A stretch of DNA of 62,555 bases from CALEAR01 sp035301485. Lineage in GTDB: Bacteria; Pseudomonadota; Gammaproteobacteria; Pseudomonadales; Alcanivoracaceae. Shown piece after piece: positions 16,921 through 26,013 of the stretch. The notes beneath the pieces are model-generated. The model saw only the letters and a program-made list of their open reading frames with translations, did not search any database and was not told the DNA's origin. Positions within the stretch are counted from its first letter, which is position 1. Each line of letters begins with the position of its first letter. Where the stretch lies: assembly GCA_035301485.1 (NCBI GenBank), contig DATGUF010000005.1:1-62555 (forward strand), written 5' to 3'. Both the position numbers and the translations under genes were made by a program.

Positions 16921-18039
16921 CTAATGCCAAACGGAAAACAGGGGCGCTACTTTAAAGCAGCTTTCTTCGTATTCTTCTGCGCTGTTAGAGCCCGCTGTAA
17001 TGCCGCCGCCACCGTGGCAAAGTAAGCGTTGCTGTTGCGCTTGGATAGTACGAATAAGGACATTGGCGGTAAGCTCACCTGTGGGGTGTAAAGAAAAGAA
17101 ACTACCGCAGTAAAAACCTCTCGGTTCGTCCTCTAATTCTGCAATGGCTTGCATCGCCCAAGGCTTTGGAATGCCTGTAATAGAGGCGCCAGGCATGCAA
17201 GCTATCAGTGCTTCTAATGGGTGTTGGTGAGGTAGAGGGGTGCCCACCACTGTGCTCACGAGATGTTGAACATTGCTGTAGCGGCGCAGTTCGCAATCTT
17301 TCTGTACCACTACGCTTCCTGGTACGCACAAAGGTGTGAGTTCTTCCATTTGTAAGGCGGTGATCATGCGGTTTTCAGCGAGGTCCTTTTCGCTGTGGAG
17401 TAATTGCTCAGCTAAATCTTGATCTTCAGTAACTGTTTTACCGCGAGGGCGGCTTCCCTTGATGGGTTCTGCGATAAGTTGTTGCTGGTTAGCCTGCAGT
17501 AACAATTCAGGCGATGCACTGAGCAAGCTAATATCTGGATGTTCGAGATAACAGGCATGGGGGGCGCTATGTTGTGCCATGAGCGTTTGCCACGCTGTCC
17601 AAGTGCTGCCGCTATAGGGCGCACTAAAAGCTTGAGCGAGGTTTGCCTGTTGCTGCTCGCCTAATTGTGCAATGAGTGCATCGAGTTTGGCGATAAACGC
17701 AGCTTTACTGAGATGTGGCGCAAAGTGTTCAGCGGCTTGGAATGGCTCAAAGCTAGCGGGCAAGGAGGTGCTGATGTGCCAATGTTGGGCTTCCACCAAC
17801 CCTAATAAAGCGCCCGGTGCGCTGCCGCCACGGTGGGGCAAGCCATGGTGCAAAGCTGCTTGGTCGTAGCTAATAGCCCCCACGATGAGTGCTTGAGGGG
17901 CATGTTTTTGCCAGGTTTTAGCTTGCGTAATGAGTTGGGGCAGGGTGTTTTTGGCGAGTGGCCATTGCTGCCATTTTACTTGTGTACCTAGATGCCATTG
18001 CTGTTGATGACGAAAAACTAATTGTGGGGTTGAAGTCAC
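16921..18039 (-). CDS. Chorismate-binding enzyme, aminodeoxychorismate synthase component I-like
   Basis: This 372-residue protein has the chorismate-utilising fold: SASPELLL, the AEPIKGSRPRGKT loop whose lysine (in PIKGS) distinguishes PabB, the DLAENRMI helix, GASITGIPKPWAMQAIAELE, RGFYCGSF and the terminal CHGGGGITAGSNSAEEYEE. PabB makes 4-amino-4-deoxychorismate for folate with an amidotransferase subunit not seen here. It is shorter than E. coli PabB (about 453) because the N-terminal domain is reduced. Start is a GTG at 18039 with a poor ribosome site, suggesting coupling to the upstream lipoprotein gene (26 bp away). The assignment between PabB and other chorismate enzymes is inference from the PIKGS motif. 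Confidence 0.78.
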   Translation of the reverse strand: MTSTPQLVFRHQQQWHLGTQVKWQQWPLAKNTLPQLITQAKTWQKHAPQALIVGAISYDQAALHHGLPHRGGSAPGALLGLVEAQHWHISTSLPASFEPFQAAEHFAPHLSKAAFIAKLDALIAQLGEQQQANLAQAFSAPYSGSTWTAWQTLMAQHSAPHACYLEHPDISLLSASPELLLQANQQQLIAEPIKGSRPRGKTVTEDQDLAEQLLHSEKDLAENRMITALQMEELTPLCVPGSVVVQKDCELRRYSNVQHLVSTVVGTPLPHQHPLEALIACMPGASITGIPKPWAMQAIAELEDEPRGFYCGSFFSLHPTGELTANVLIRTIQAQQQRLLCHGGGGITAGSNSAEEYEESCFKVAPLFSVWH

Positions 18040-18065
18040 TATTGGTCACTTATGTCAGTGTAAAG

Positions 18066-18863
18066 TTACTGTTGAAAATGTTGGAGTAAATCTTGGCTTA
18101 GCGCAGGTAGTGTAGCGGTGGTAAGAGGCGTTTGCGCCCACACAGCTGGCGCTAGTGGAATAATGCGTGGTGCAGGGCCTTCTGTGAGGGGTAATTTTGC
18201 AATAGAAGGGGTGCTGCTTACAAGTAAAATAGTTTGCGGTTGTACTAAGCGTAAGTAGTCGGCGCTTATTTTCTTGCGCTGGGGGCCAAGATGGCTATCG
18301 GCGAGATCAGCTTGGAAGAGGTGTTGTAAAATTTGCCCAACTTCGCCGCCGTTATGTACAAAGAAAGCGTCATCTTCGTGGAATAGCAGCAGCATATTAG
18401 GATGCTGTGCGAGCACTTTTTGTAGCGGCTTGAACTGCTTTTCAAGGTGGCGCCAGGTGCGGCGTGCTTGTTGTTGGTGAGATGTGAGTGCAGCTAGGGC
18501 TAGGTATTCTTGGCGCAAGGGGCTGCGATACTTGTTTTTCAATAGCGATGCGTCGGCCACAGGGGCTATTTCTTCTAAGAGGTTTTTTTGTTCTAAATAG
18601 GCAAGGGGCAGGTAAATAAGATCTGGCTCAGCGGCAGTAATAGCAGCAAGGTTTAAGGTGCCATCATCGGCAATAAATTGGGTGTAGCCACTATGGGGTA
18701 GGCGCTGCTCTTCACCTAGTTCTTGTATATGACGTTCAGCACGTTCCTCCAACACGATCAGTGTATGTAGTTTGCTCGGCGCAATCTGCGGTGTTTTGGA
18801 AGCACAGGCTGATAAGAAAAAGAGGCTAACGAGAAGAAAAGCGGTGCTGCAGCGTGTGAACAT
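18066..18863 (-). CDS. Periplasmic-binding-type lipoprotein (TroA/FecB-like)
   Basis: This 265-residue lipoprotein has a type II signal peptide with lipobox LSAC at residues 17-20. The mature part resembles metal-siderophore/vitamin binding proteins: EPDLIYLPLAYLEQ, a helix linker near 120-150, and HNGGEVGQILQHLFQADLAD followed by VSSTPS. A cobalamin/iron-siderophore-type role is plausible, but no permease or ATPase of that kind is nearby. GAGGAAC precedes the ATG. It lies 10 bp after yejB, where other genomes carry yejE; no relation to YejE is visible. Confidence 0.72.
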   Translation of the reverse strand: MFTRCSTAFLLVSLFFLSACASKTPQIAPSKLHTLIVLEERAERHIQELGEEQRLPHSGYTQFIADDGTLNLAAITAAEPDLIYLPLAYLEQKNLLEEIAPVADASLLKNKYRSPLRQEYLALAALTSHQQQARRTWRHLEKQFKPLQKVLAQHPNMLLLFHEDDAFFVHNGGEVGQILQHLFQADLADSHLGPQRKKISADYLRLVQPQTILLVSSTPSIAKLPLTEGPAPRIIPLAPAVWAQTPLTTATLPALSQDLLQHFQQ

Positions 18864-18873
18864 GATGTTCCTC

Positions 18874-19962
18874 TTATTGACGGCTAGCGAAATCTATACG
18901 TGGGTCAATCCACATGTAGGTGAGGTCTGAAACAAGCTTTAATAATAAACCAAGCAAGGTAAAAACAAACAGCGTACCAAACACCACGGGGTAATCACGC
19001 TGAATAACAGCCTCAAAGCCTAATAAGCCTAACCCATCAAGCGAGAATACGTACTCAATAAGGAGTACCCCAGTGAAAAACACGCCGATAAAGGCCGCTG
19101 GAAAGCCGGCAATAACGATCAACATAGCGTTGCGAAACACATGGCGATAAAGCACTTGCCGCTCATTGAGCCCCTTAGCGCGTGCGGTGAGTACATACTG
19201 TTTGCCGATTTCATCCATAAATGAGTTTTTAGTGAGCATGGTAAGCGTGGCAAAGCTCCCAATAACAATGGCAATGGTGGGTAGTGTGATGTGCCACGCA
19301 TAATCGAGCATTTTACCTGCAAGGCTTAATTCAGCCCAGTTATCAGAGGTAAGCCCACGTAACGGGAACCAGTCGAAATAACTGCCGCCTGCTAACAACA
19401 CGATTAATAGAATAGCGAACAAAAAACTAGGAATGGCGTAGCCAATGATAATAGCGCTACTTGTCCATACATCGAAGGGTGTGCCATGGCGAATAGCTTT
19501 GCGAATGCCTAAGGGAATGGAAATAAGATAGGTGATGAGCGTGCTCCATAGCCCAAGGGAAATGGAGACAGGTAAACGGTCAATAATAAGGCCGCTGACG
19601 CTACGTTCGCGGTAATAGGATTCACCTAAATCGAACGTTAGGTAATTTTTCACCATAAGCCAAAACCGCTCGTGGGCTGGTTTATCGAACCCATACATGC
19701 TTTCAATACGTTGGATTAGCTCTTCGGGTAAGCCACGAGAGCCGCGGTAATCGTTGCCGGAGCTGTGCATTACATCCACACGGGCACTGGCAAATTGGCT
19801 ATCAGCCCCACCTTGCTGCTGGTGGGCGCCGCTTTTGAGCTGCGCCACCATGCGCTCAACAGGGCCACCTGGCGCCGCTTGTACGATGGCAAAGTTGAGC
19901 AGCAAAATGCCTAGTAGAGTAGGGATAATCAATAGTAAGCGGCGGAGAACATAAGCACCCAT
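18874..19962 (-). CDS. yejB: Oligopeptide/microcin C-type ABC transporter permease YejB
   Basis: This 362-residue inner-membrane permease follows the YejB pattern: an N-terminal segment MGAYVLRRLLLIIPTLLGI, a large periplasmic insert (about 30-95) and the binding-protein-dependent transport signature NSFMDEIGKQYVLTARAKGL. It ends in YMWIDPRIDF as YejB proteins do. The yejA stop lies 3 bp upstream, so the two are one transcript. YejB normally pairs with permease YejE and ATPase YejF; neither is in this window. Confidence 0.93.
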   Translation of the reverse strand: MGAYVLRRLLLIIPTLLGILLLNFAIVQAAPGGPVERMVAQLKSGAHQQQGGADSQFASARVDVMHSSGNDYRGSRGLPEELIQRIESMYGFDKPAHERFWLMVKNYLTFDLGESYYRERSVSGLIIDRLPVSISLGLWSTLITYLISIPLGIRKAIRHGTPFDVWTSSAIIIGYAIPSFLFAILLIVLLAGGSYFDWFPLRGLTSDNWAELSLAGKMLDYAWHITLPTIAIVIGSFATLTMLTKNSFMDEIGKQYVLTARAKGLNERQVLYRHVFRNAMLIVIAGFPAAFIGVFFTGVLLIEYVFSLDGLGLLGFEAVIQRDYPVVFGTLFVFTLLGLLLKLVSDLTYMWIDPRIDFASRQ

Positions 19963-19965
19963 GAG

Positions 19966-21771
19966 TTATTTCTCTTTATCAGACCACCAAGTATCAAGGG
20001 CCAAACCGTAATCTGCGTGGCGGTCTGGGAATTTAATGTGCTGCCAACGGGCCACACGGTAGCGGTCCAGATACCAGTTGGGGATTACATAGTGATTCCA
20101 TTGCAAGGCTCTATCTAAGGCGCGAGTGCTTGCTATGAGCGCATCACGGTCTTGGGCACGTATCACTGCTTCTACGAGCTTATCAATGGCTGGGTTTTTA
20201 ATGCCGATGATGTTGCGCGAATCATTTCTATCAGCAGCGCTAGAGTGCCAGAAGTCACGCTGCTCATTGCCGGGTGAATTAGATTGAGGGAAAACTTGCA
20301 CTACCATATCAAAATCAAATTGGCGCAAGCGTTCTTCGTATTGGGATACATCAATGCGGCGTACATTCGCCTCAACGCCAAGCATTTTTAGATTACGCAC
20401 AAAGGGCAAGGTGATGCGATCCCAAGCAGCACTGTTTAATAGAATTTCAAAGGTAACGGGTTGCCCGCTTGGGTTAAAGAGCTGCTTACCTTTTAATGTA
20501 TACCCCGCTTCTTTCAGCATGTTTTGAGCTGCGAGTAAGTTTTCGCGTGGGCGGCCACTGCCATCGCTGCTAGGGGGGGCATAAGCAGTGGTAAACACTT
20601 CTTTGGGTAGCTGTTCTTTGAGTGGGTTAAGCAAAGCCAGTTCGGCGGTGCTAGGAAGCCCTTGTGCTGCGAGTTCAGAGTTTTCAAAAAAACTGTGTGT
20701 ACGACGATACTGGCCATGAAACAGGTTTTTGTTTGTCCACTCAAAATCAAACGCGTAACTCAGTGCCTTACGTAGCACTGGGTCTTGGAATAAGTCGCGG
20801 CGTAAATTATAGGCGAAGCCTTGCATGCCCGCGGGCAAGCGATGTTTGATGGTGTCGAGATGAATGTCGCCACGGCGTAAAGCAGGGCCTTCATACGCAT
20901 TAGCCCAATTGCTAGCAACATTTTCAATGCGTACATCATAATGGCCACCCTTGAATGCTTCGAGTGACACGGTGTCATCGAGGAAATAAATGAAGCGAAT
21001 TTCATCGAAGTTATAGTGGCCCTTGTTTACGGCTAGATCTTTACCCCAGTAATCATCTCGGCGGGCGTAGGTAACACGCTTGCCCGCATCAAACTCTTTA
21101 ATGTGATAGGGGCCGCTACCTAAAGGTGGGGTAAGACCACTGCGCGTGAAATCCTTATCTTGCCAAAAATGTTTCGGCAAAACAGGGAGCTGCCCAATAA
21201 TGAGAGCCAGTTCGCGATTGTCGCCAGGTTGTAAAGAAAACTTAACGGTGCGTTTATCTAACACTTCTACGCTTTCCACATCTTCGTAATAGAATGCATA
21301 GAAAGGGCTGCCTTCTTCGAGAAGAAGTTCGAAGGTGAACTTCACATCTTCAGCAGTAACAGGTTGGCCGTCTGCAAAGCGGGCTTGTTGGCGCAGGGTG
21401 TAGGTGACTGAGCTGCGGTCGGCTGCGATATCGATGGTTTCAGCGAGTAAGCCATATTGGGTAAAGGGCTCATCTTGGCTCGCTACGGTTAGGGTGTCGT
21501 AAAGGTAGCGAGTGCCGATGGCTGCTTGGCCGCGAGCAACAAAGCTGTTGAAACTATCGAAGCTGCCAATGGTGTGCATGCGCAGTTGGCCGCCTTTGGG
21601 GGCCTGGGGGTTAGCATACTCAAAGTGGCTAAACCCCTTACTGTATTTAGGCTCGCCATACATGGCGACGGCATTTTTGGGGGCAGCATGAAGGTAGGCG
21701 CTGCTACTGAAAAAACAAACAAACGCCAGAAGGCGTGTAATATTCACCAATAACTTCACTGTTAACCTCAT
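19966..21771 (-). CDS. yejA: Extracellular solute-binding protein YejA
   Basis: This protein of about 601 residues binds peptides in the periplasm for the YejABEF transporter. It has a signal peptide (cleavage near HAA, residue about 30) and the SBP_bac_5 fold: GGQLRMHTIGSFDSFNSFV, the FELLLEEGSPFYAFYYEDVE segment, AFDFEWTNKNLFHGQYRRTHSFFENSE and the C-terminal WYLDRYRVARW-like stretch. I chose the ATG at 21771 over a TTG at 21780. It begins the unit yejA-yejB-lipoprotein-pabB. Confidence 0.93.
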   Translation of the reverse strand: MRLTVKLLVNITRLLAFVCFFSSSAYLHAAPKNAVAMYGEPKYSKGFSHFEYANPQAPKGGQLRMHTIGSFDSFNSFVARGQAAIGTRYLYDTLTVASQDEPFTQYGLLAETIDIAADRSSVTYTLRQQARFADGQPVTAEDVKFTFELLLEEGSPFYAFYYEDVESVEVLDKRTVKFSLQPGDNRELALIIGQLPVLPKHFWQDKDFTRSGLTPPLGSGPYHIKEFDAGKRVTYARRDDYWGKDLAVNKGHYNFDEIRFIYFLDDTVSLEAFKGGHYDVRIENVASNWANAYEGPALRRGDIHLDTIKHRLPAGMQGFAYNLRRDLFQDPVLRKALSYAFDFEWTNKNLFHGQYRRTHSFFENSELAAQGLPSTAELALLNPLKEQLPKEVFTTAYAPPSSDGSGRPRENLLAAQNMLKEAGYTLKGKQLFNPSGQPVTFEILLNSAAWDRITLPFVRNLKMLGVEANVRRIDVSQYEERLRQFDFDMVVQVFPQSNSPGNEQRDFWHSSAADRNDSRNIIGIKNPAIDKLVEAVIRAQDRDALIASTRALDRALQWNHYVIPNWYLDRYRVARWQHIKFPDRHADYGLALDTWWSDKEK

Positions 21772-21853
21772 ATTAATCAATGGGTTCTAGCAATTATTTT
21801 AAGTATATTGTTATAAAATAATAGCCGTTTTAAACAGTAAAGTTGTAGGCTAT

Positions 21854-23068
21854 TTATCTAATAACGAGCTCTTGACCCACTAGAATGCGGTGGCTGTCTA
21901 TACCGTTTGCTAATTGTAGCGCTTTCACTGTGGTATTGAAGCGTTGCGCAATGACACTCAGTGAATCACCGCTTCTAACAACATATTGGCCCTTTTGAGG
22001 TGCCGTTTTGTTACTAGTTGGCGTGAACAACGTAGCGGTTTTTAAGTGCTGAGTAAATGCATATGTGTTAGCCGCGGGCACCAATAAGCGGTGTGGTCCA
22101 TTGGGAGGAGTGAAGCTGCCTTTTGAGGCGGCGTTTAACAGTTGTATTTCTTCTAAGCTCACCCCTGTGAGTTCAGCTGCTTGCTGTAATTGTATCTGGC
22201 CTGGCAAAGGTACAACTTGGAAATAAGGTTCGTTGGCCACATGAGGGAGGGCAAGGTTGTATTTGTCGGCATTGCGAACGATGTCGGCCACGGCAAACAG
22301 CTTAGGTAAATAGGCTGCGTTTTCACGTGAAATATTGAGGTGCCAATAGTCGGTGGGCTTCCCTTGGCTTTTATTGCGTCGAATAGCTCGCGATACGTTA
22401 CCAGGGCCGGCATTGTAGGCCGCAATGGCAAGAAGCCAGTCGCCATCAAAACGCTTGGCGATGCGCTCTAAGTAATCGAGTGCAGCAGTGGTTGAAGCGA
22501 TGATGTCGCGTCTATCATCTTGCCAAGCGTTTTGTGTTAAGCCAAACGCTTTACCTGTGGAAGGGATGAATTGCCAAGGTCCCGCCGCCTTACCTGACGA
22601 TACAACGAAGGGGTCGTAAGCGCTTTCCACCATAGGGAGCAATGCTAACTCTAAGGGCATATCACGTTTTTCTAGCTCTTCCACAATAAAGTGAAGATAG
22701 CGGCCACCACGCAGAAGGATGTTTTGGGTGTGCTGTGGGTGTGTAACGTATTGGTTACGATAGCGTTCTATAGCACTGTTCTGCGGTGGGTTACCTAATT
22801 GATAACCGGCACTGATACGCGCCCAAATAGTCTCATTGGTAACCGCCTTGGGAGGTTTGTTTTTGCCTTTTGTGGGCTTACTAGCAGTTTGTTCGGTAGC
22901 CTTTGCTGGGCTGAAAATGGGGGGGCTAATGTGTTCCGATGATTCTATGTTTTTGTTGTCTTCTGTGGCAGCTGGCATGGGCGCATAATCATCAACGGCA
23001 TGCCAACTACTGCAGCCAAGCAGAAATAAACTAGTAGAGATAAAAAGAAGACCTATGGGGTGTCTCAT
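21854..23068 (-). CDS. mltD: Membrane-bound lytic murein transglycosylase D
   Basis: This lipoprotein of about 404 residues cleaves peptidoglycan glycan strands. The signal ends in lipobox LLGC (Cys19). The SLT domain shows catalytic Glu148 in LLPMVESAYDPFVVS, then GKAAGPWQFIPSTGKAFGL and AIAAYNAGPGNVSRAI. One complete LysM repeat (YVVRSGDSLSVIAQRF...ILVGQELVIR) ends the protein; an earlier degenerate one (from YFQVVPLPGQ) may be a second. Start 23068 is preceded by AGGAAAC. It lies next to gloB as in Pseudomonas relatives. Confidence 0.95.
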   Translation of the reverse strand: MRHPIGLLFISTSLFLLGCSSWHAVDDYAPMPAATEDNKNIESSEHISPPIFSPAKATEQTASKPTKGKNKPPKAVTNETIWARISAGYQLGNPPQNSAIERYRNQYVTHPQHTQNILLRGGRYLHFIVEELEKRDMPLELALLPMVESAYDPFVVSSGKAAGPWQFIPSTGKAFGLTQNAWQDDRRDIIASTTAALDYLERIAKRFDGDWLLAIAAYNAGPGNVSRAIRRNKSQGKPTDYWHLNISRENAAYLPKLFAVADIVRNADKYNLALPHVANEPYFQVVPLPGQIQLQQAAELTGVSLEEIQLLNAASKGSFTPPNGPHRLLVPAANTYAFTQHLKTATLFTPTSNKTAPQKGQYVVRSGDSLSVIAQRFNTTVKALQLANGIDSHRILVGQELVIR

Positions 23069-23181
23069 ATTTGTTTCCTGTGCAGTGCAGGCATTAATGC
23101 AACCTTGAAAAGTTAAAGTCGGACTATACCCGAGCATAGGGTTTACTTCATGTTTTATGGTGCTGAGAAGCTGCGGCTATG

Positions 23182-23970
23182 CTAAAAACTATCCTTGGCT
23201 TGGCGTAAAGCCGTGAAGGCGCTTAGCGCATCGTTGCTTTCTGCCTTTGTAAAATCTGCGATGGATTGTTGGACAGTAGGGTCCTCAACCCGTAAAAACA
23301 AGCTGGTACTTTTTTCTAAGGCCAGGGTGCTAGGCAAAGTAGGTTTGTTTTGTTTACGCAATTGAAGGACTTCTTGGTGGTAGCTTAAGAGGGCTTCATC
23401 TTCTGGTTTGATGGCTAAACAAAATTCAACGTTGCTTTGTGTGTATTCGTGGGCAGGGCACACGAGCGTAGCATCGGGCAGTTCCATCAAAGCTTGTAAC
23501 GACGACCACATCATGTCAGGCGAGCCCTCGAAAATACGCCCGCAACCACAGGAAAATAGTGCATCGCCACAAAACAATATTGGCCCCAAGCGGGTGTTGG
23601 CATCGTCAATAAAGTAAGCGATATGGCCTAGCGTGTGGCCAGGAACAGGAAGCACGGTAATCTCTAAACCTAACGGGCCATCAGTGATAATTTCGTAACC
23701 ACTGAGGGCAGTGGTGCAATGAGGAATATCGTTCACTTCTGGGCCATAAACAGGAATTTCACCATAGGTTTGCACTAGTTGTTGAATGCCACCAATATGA
23801 TCAAAGTGATGGTGGGTAATGAGAATGCCCTTGAGAGTGAGCTCATGGGTTTCGATAAAGTCGATAACAGGGTTTGCATCACCTGGGTCGACAATAAGTA
23901 AGCCGCCATTGTCAGCGTATAAAGCCCAAATGTAATTATCGTTAAAGGCGGAAATGGGATGAAGAATCAT
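23182..23970 (-). CDS. gloB: Hydroxyacylglutathione hydrolase (glyoxalase II)
   Basis: This metallo-hydrolase of about 262 residues cleaves S-D-lactoylglutathione, the second step of methylglyoxal detoxification. The metal site is THHHFDHIGG (His53, His55, Asp57, His58), with further ligands in PGHTLGHIAYF, GDALF and CPAHEYT. The C-terminal HAGH-type domain (about 165-262) is present. Start 23970 removes eight residues upstream without support. It is divergent from the methyltransferase gene with a 56-bp gap. Confidence 0.95.
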   Translation of the reverse strand: MILHPISAFNDNYIWALYADNGGLLIVDPGDANPVIDFIETHELTLKGILITHHHFDHIGGIQQLVQTYGEIPVYGPEVNDIPHCTTALSGYEIITDGPLGLEITVLPVPGHTLGHIAYFIDDANTRLGPILFCGDALFSCGCGRIFEGSPDMMWSSLQALMELPDATLVCPAHEYTQSNVEFCLAIKPEDEALLSYHQEVLQLRKQNKPTLPSTLALEKSTSLFLRVEDPTVQQSIADFTKAESNDALSAFTALRQAKDSF

Positions 23971-24026
23971 TGTTTTATTCTCATGGTTGAGCACGTGCGT
24001 TATGCCGCCATTATGAAGGTGAGTAA

Positions 24027-24800
24027 ATGAAAAGCACGCAAAGTTTTAACAGTGCTGCCCACCGCTATACGGATGCTTTACGCCAGAGCGTCAGTGAATG
24101 GTTGCAAGGAAAGGGTAAGCTAACTTTGCTTGCACAGCAAAAAATACTGGCGCAGCAGCTGCCCAAAATAGTGGGTGATGCTGCTTTGCAGGTGAGTGTT
24201 GGCCAACCTATCAAACTGCTTGAAGGGGCAAAGATGCAACAGCAATGGGTGGTAAGCAGGGCGCCTGGAGGCGATGCCCAGGTAGATCCCTGTTATTTAC
24301 CCTTTTCAAATCGGTCTCTAGACTTAATTCTCTTGCACCATAGCCTCGATTTTGAAAACGACCCTCACCAAGTATTGCACCGCGCCGTCAGCGCATTAAC
24401 AGCCGGTGGCACCTTAATTGTGATAGGCTTTAACCCTTTTAGTTTGTGCGGCGTGGCCAGATTTTGGAAAGCGCGTTCTGAGCCTGCACCTTGGCAGGGG
24501 CGTTTCATTCGTTCTCGCAAAGTGGCCGAATGGCTGCAGGTGCTAAATTGCGAGGTGACGTACAAGGAAAGCGCTTGCTATGCCGGCCCAAACACATTGG
24601 GTACAGGGTTGTGGCAGCAACTAGGGGCGCAATTCTGGCCTCAATATGGCGCTTTTTATGTTTTGGTGGCGCGTAAGCGAACCGCTATGATACGCCCCCT
24701 GCGTGACAACACAAAGCAAGGAGAAGCGGCTCCTAATATGATTGGAGTGAGCTTGGCGCGCACAGCGAGTACAACACAGCAGAAAGATCTCAATAAGTGA
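24027..24800 (+). CDS. Methyltransferase-like protein of the gloB-rnhA cluster
   Basis: This 257-residue protein has a Methyltransf_11-like core: LPFSNRSLDLILLHHSLDFENDPHQVL followed by GGTLIVIGFNPFSLCGVARF. The usual glycine-rich SAM loop is absent or degenerate in the expected position near residue 70, so SAM binding is not certain. Genes of this type sit between gloB and rnhA in many Pseudomonadales; the substrate is unknown. AAGGTGAG precedes the ATG. Its stop overlaps or nearly touches the rnhA start, so the genes are coupled. Confidence 0.8.
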   Translation: MKSTQSFNSAAHRYTDALRQSVSEWLQGKGKLTLLAQQKILAQQLPKIVGDAALQVSVGQPIKLLEGAKMQQQWVVSRAPGGDAQVDPCYLPFSNRSLDLILLHHSLDFENDPHQVLHRAVSALTAGGTLIVIGFNPFSLCGVARFWKARSEPAPWQGRFIRSRKVAEWLQVLNCEVTYKESACYAGPNTLGTGLWQQLGAQFWPQYGAFYVLVARKRTAMIRPLRDNTKQGEAAPNMIGVSLARTASTTQQKDLNK

Positions 24801-24805
24801 GTAGT

Positions 24806-25252
24806 ATGAGTAAAGTTGTTATTTACACTGACGGTGCTTGCCGTGGCAACCCAGGGCCTGGTGGCTGGGGCGTGTGGTTAAAATATGGGCCGCACGAAAA
24901 AGAAATGTGTGGTGGCGAGCTAGATACCACGAACAATAGAATGGAGCTAATGGCGGCTATCCAAGCATTAGAAACCCTAAAACGCCCCTGTGAGGTGCAT
25001 TTATATACTGATTCTCAGTATGTGCGTAAAGGCATCACTGAGTGGATGGACAATTGGAAACAAAGAAATTGGCGTACTGCGGCCCAAAAGCCCGTTAAGA
25101 ACGAAGATTTGTGGCGGCGCCTTGATGCAGCAGTACAGCAGCACCAAGTGTCTTGGCACTGGGTAAGAGGCCACAGCGGTGATGTGGGTAATGAAAAAGC
25201 AGATGCATTAGCCAACCAAGGCACGGATCAAGTGCTCGCCACACAACAGTAA
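24806..25252 (+). CDS. rnhA: Ribonuclease HI
   Basis: This 148-residue enzyme degrades the RNA strand of RNA-DNA hybrids. All four metal-binding acids are present: Asp9 (YTDGACRGNPGPGG), Glu47 (NRMELMAA), Asp69 (YTDSQYV) and Asp133 (GNEKADALA), plus His123 in the flexible loop. The KKxWK-type basic protrusion region (ITEWMDNWKQRNWRTAAQKPVKN) is intact. An alternative GTG start at 24797 would overlap the previous gene by 4 bases; the ATG at 24806 matches family length better. Confidence 0.97.
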   Translation: MSKVVIYTDGACRGNPGPGGWGVWLKYGPHEKEMCGGELDTTNNRMELMAAIQALETLKRPCEVHLYTDSQYVRKGITEWMDNWKQRNWRTAAQKPVKNEDLWRRLDAAVQQHQVSWHWVRGHSGDVGNEKADALANQGTDQVLATQQ

Positions 25253-25262
25253 AGAGAAGAAC

Positions 25263-25970
25263 ATGCGTCAAATAGTACTGGATACAGAAACCACAGGTTT
25301 AGATGCGGAAACAGGGCATCGCATCATCGAAATTGGTGCCGTGGAATTAATAGACCGCAAGTTTACAGGCAACAATTACCATCAATATATTCAGCCAGAG
25401 CGTGAGATTGATGAAGAAGCTTTGCAGGTACACGGCATTACCCCTGAGTTTTTAGCTGATAAACCTGTGTTCAGTGAAATAGCTGCAGATTTTCTTGAGT
25501 ACATCAAAGGGGCAGAATTAGTGATTCATAACGCGCCTTTTGATGTGGGGTTTATAGATCACGAGTTTATGTGGTTGGACCAAGGTTATCCGAAAGTGGC
25601 CGATGTTTGTGGCGTGCTCGATACCTTGGCGTTAGCACGTAAAATGCACCCAGGAGCACGTTTAACCCTCGATGCCTTGTGCGGCCGTTATGGTATTGAT
25701 AACTCGCAGCGTGTGTTGCACGGCGCTTTACTTGATGCTGAGATTTTAGCGGACCTGTATTTGGCCATGACAGGCGGGCAAACGCGCCTGTCGTTGGGCG
25801 GAGAAAACGAAGATGGCACGGCAACAGTAGAGGCATTAAGGCGAGTTAGTACACAGCGGGCGCCGCTGCCCATTATTCGCGCCACGGCGGATGAAATGGC
25901 AGCGCATGAGGAGCGTTTGGATCACATAAGCAAAGTGGCCGGAGCGGCCTTGTGGCGCAACCTGCAATAG
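25263..25970 (+). CDS. dnaQ: DNA polymerase III epsilon subunit (proofreading exonuclease)
   Basis: This 235-residue subunit provides 3'-5' proofreading. DEDDh residues are Asp7 and Glu9 (LDTETTGLD), Asp94 (HNAPFDVGF), His153 and Asp158 (HGALLDAEILA). QTRLSLGG right after the exonuclease domain matches the weak beta-clamp binding motif of epsilon, and the C-terminal tail would bind alpha. It follows rnhA by 10 bp with AGAGAAG as ribosome site, in the conserved rnhA-dnaQ order. Confidence 0.96.
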   Translation: MRQIVLDTETTGLDAETGHRIIEIGAVELIDRKFTGNNYHQYIQPEREIDEEALQVHGITPEFLADKPVFSEIAADFLEYIKGAELVIHNAPFDVGFIDHEFMWLDQGYPKVADVCGVLDTLALARKMHPGARLTLDALCGRYGIDNSQRVLHGALLDAEILADLYLAMTGGQTRLSLGGENEDGTATVEALRRVSTQRAPLPIIRATADEMAAHEERLDHISKVAGAALWRNLQ

Positions 25971-26013
25971 CATTATGTTTAATTAGCCTTGGCGAGCGGA
26001 GTAAATAGTCAGG

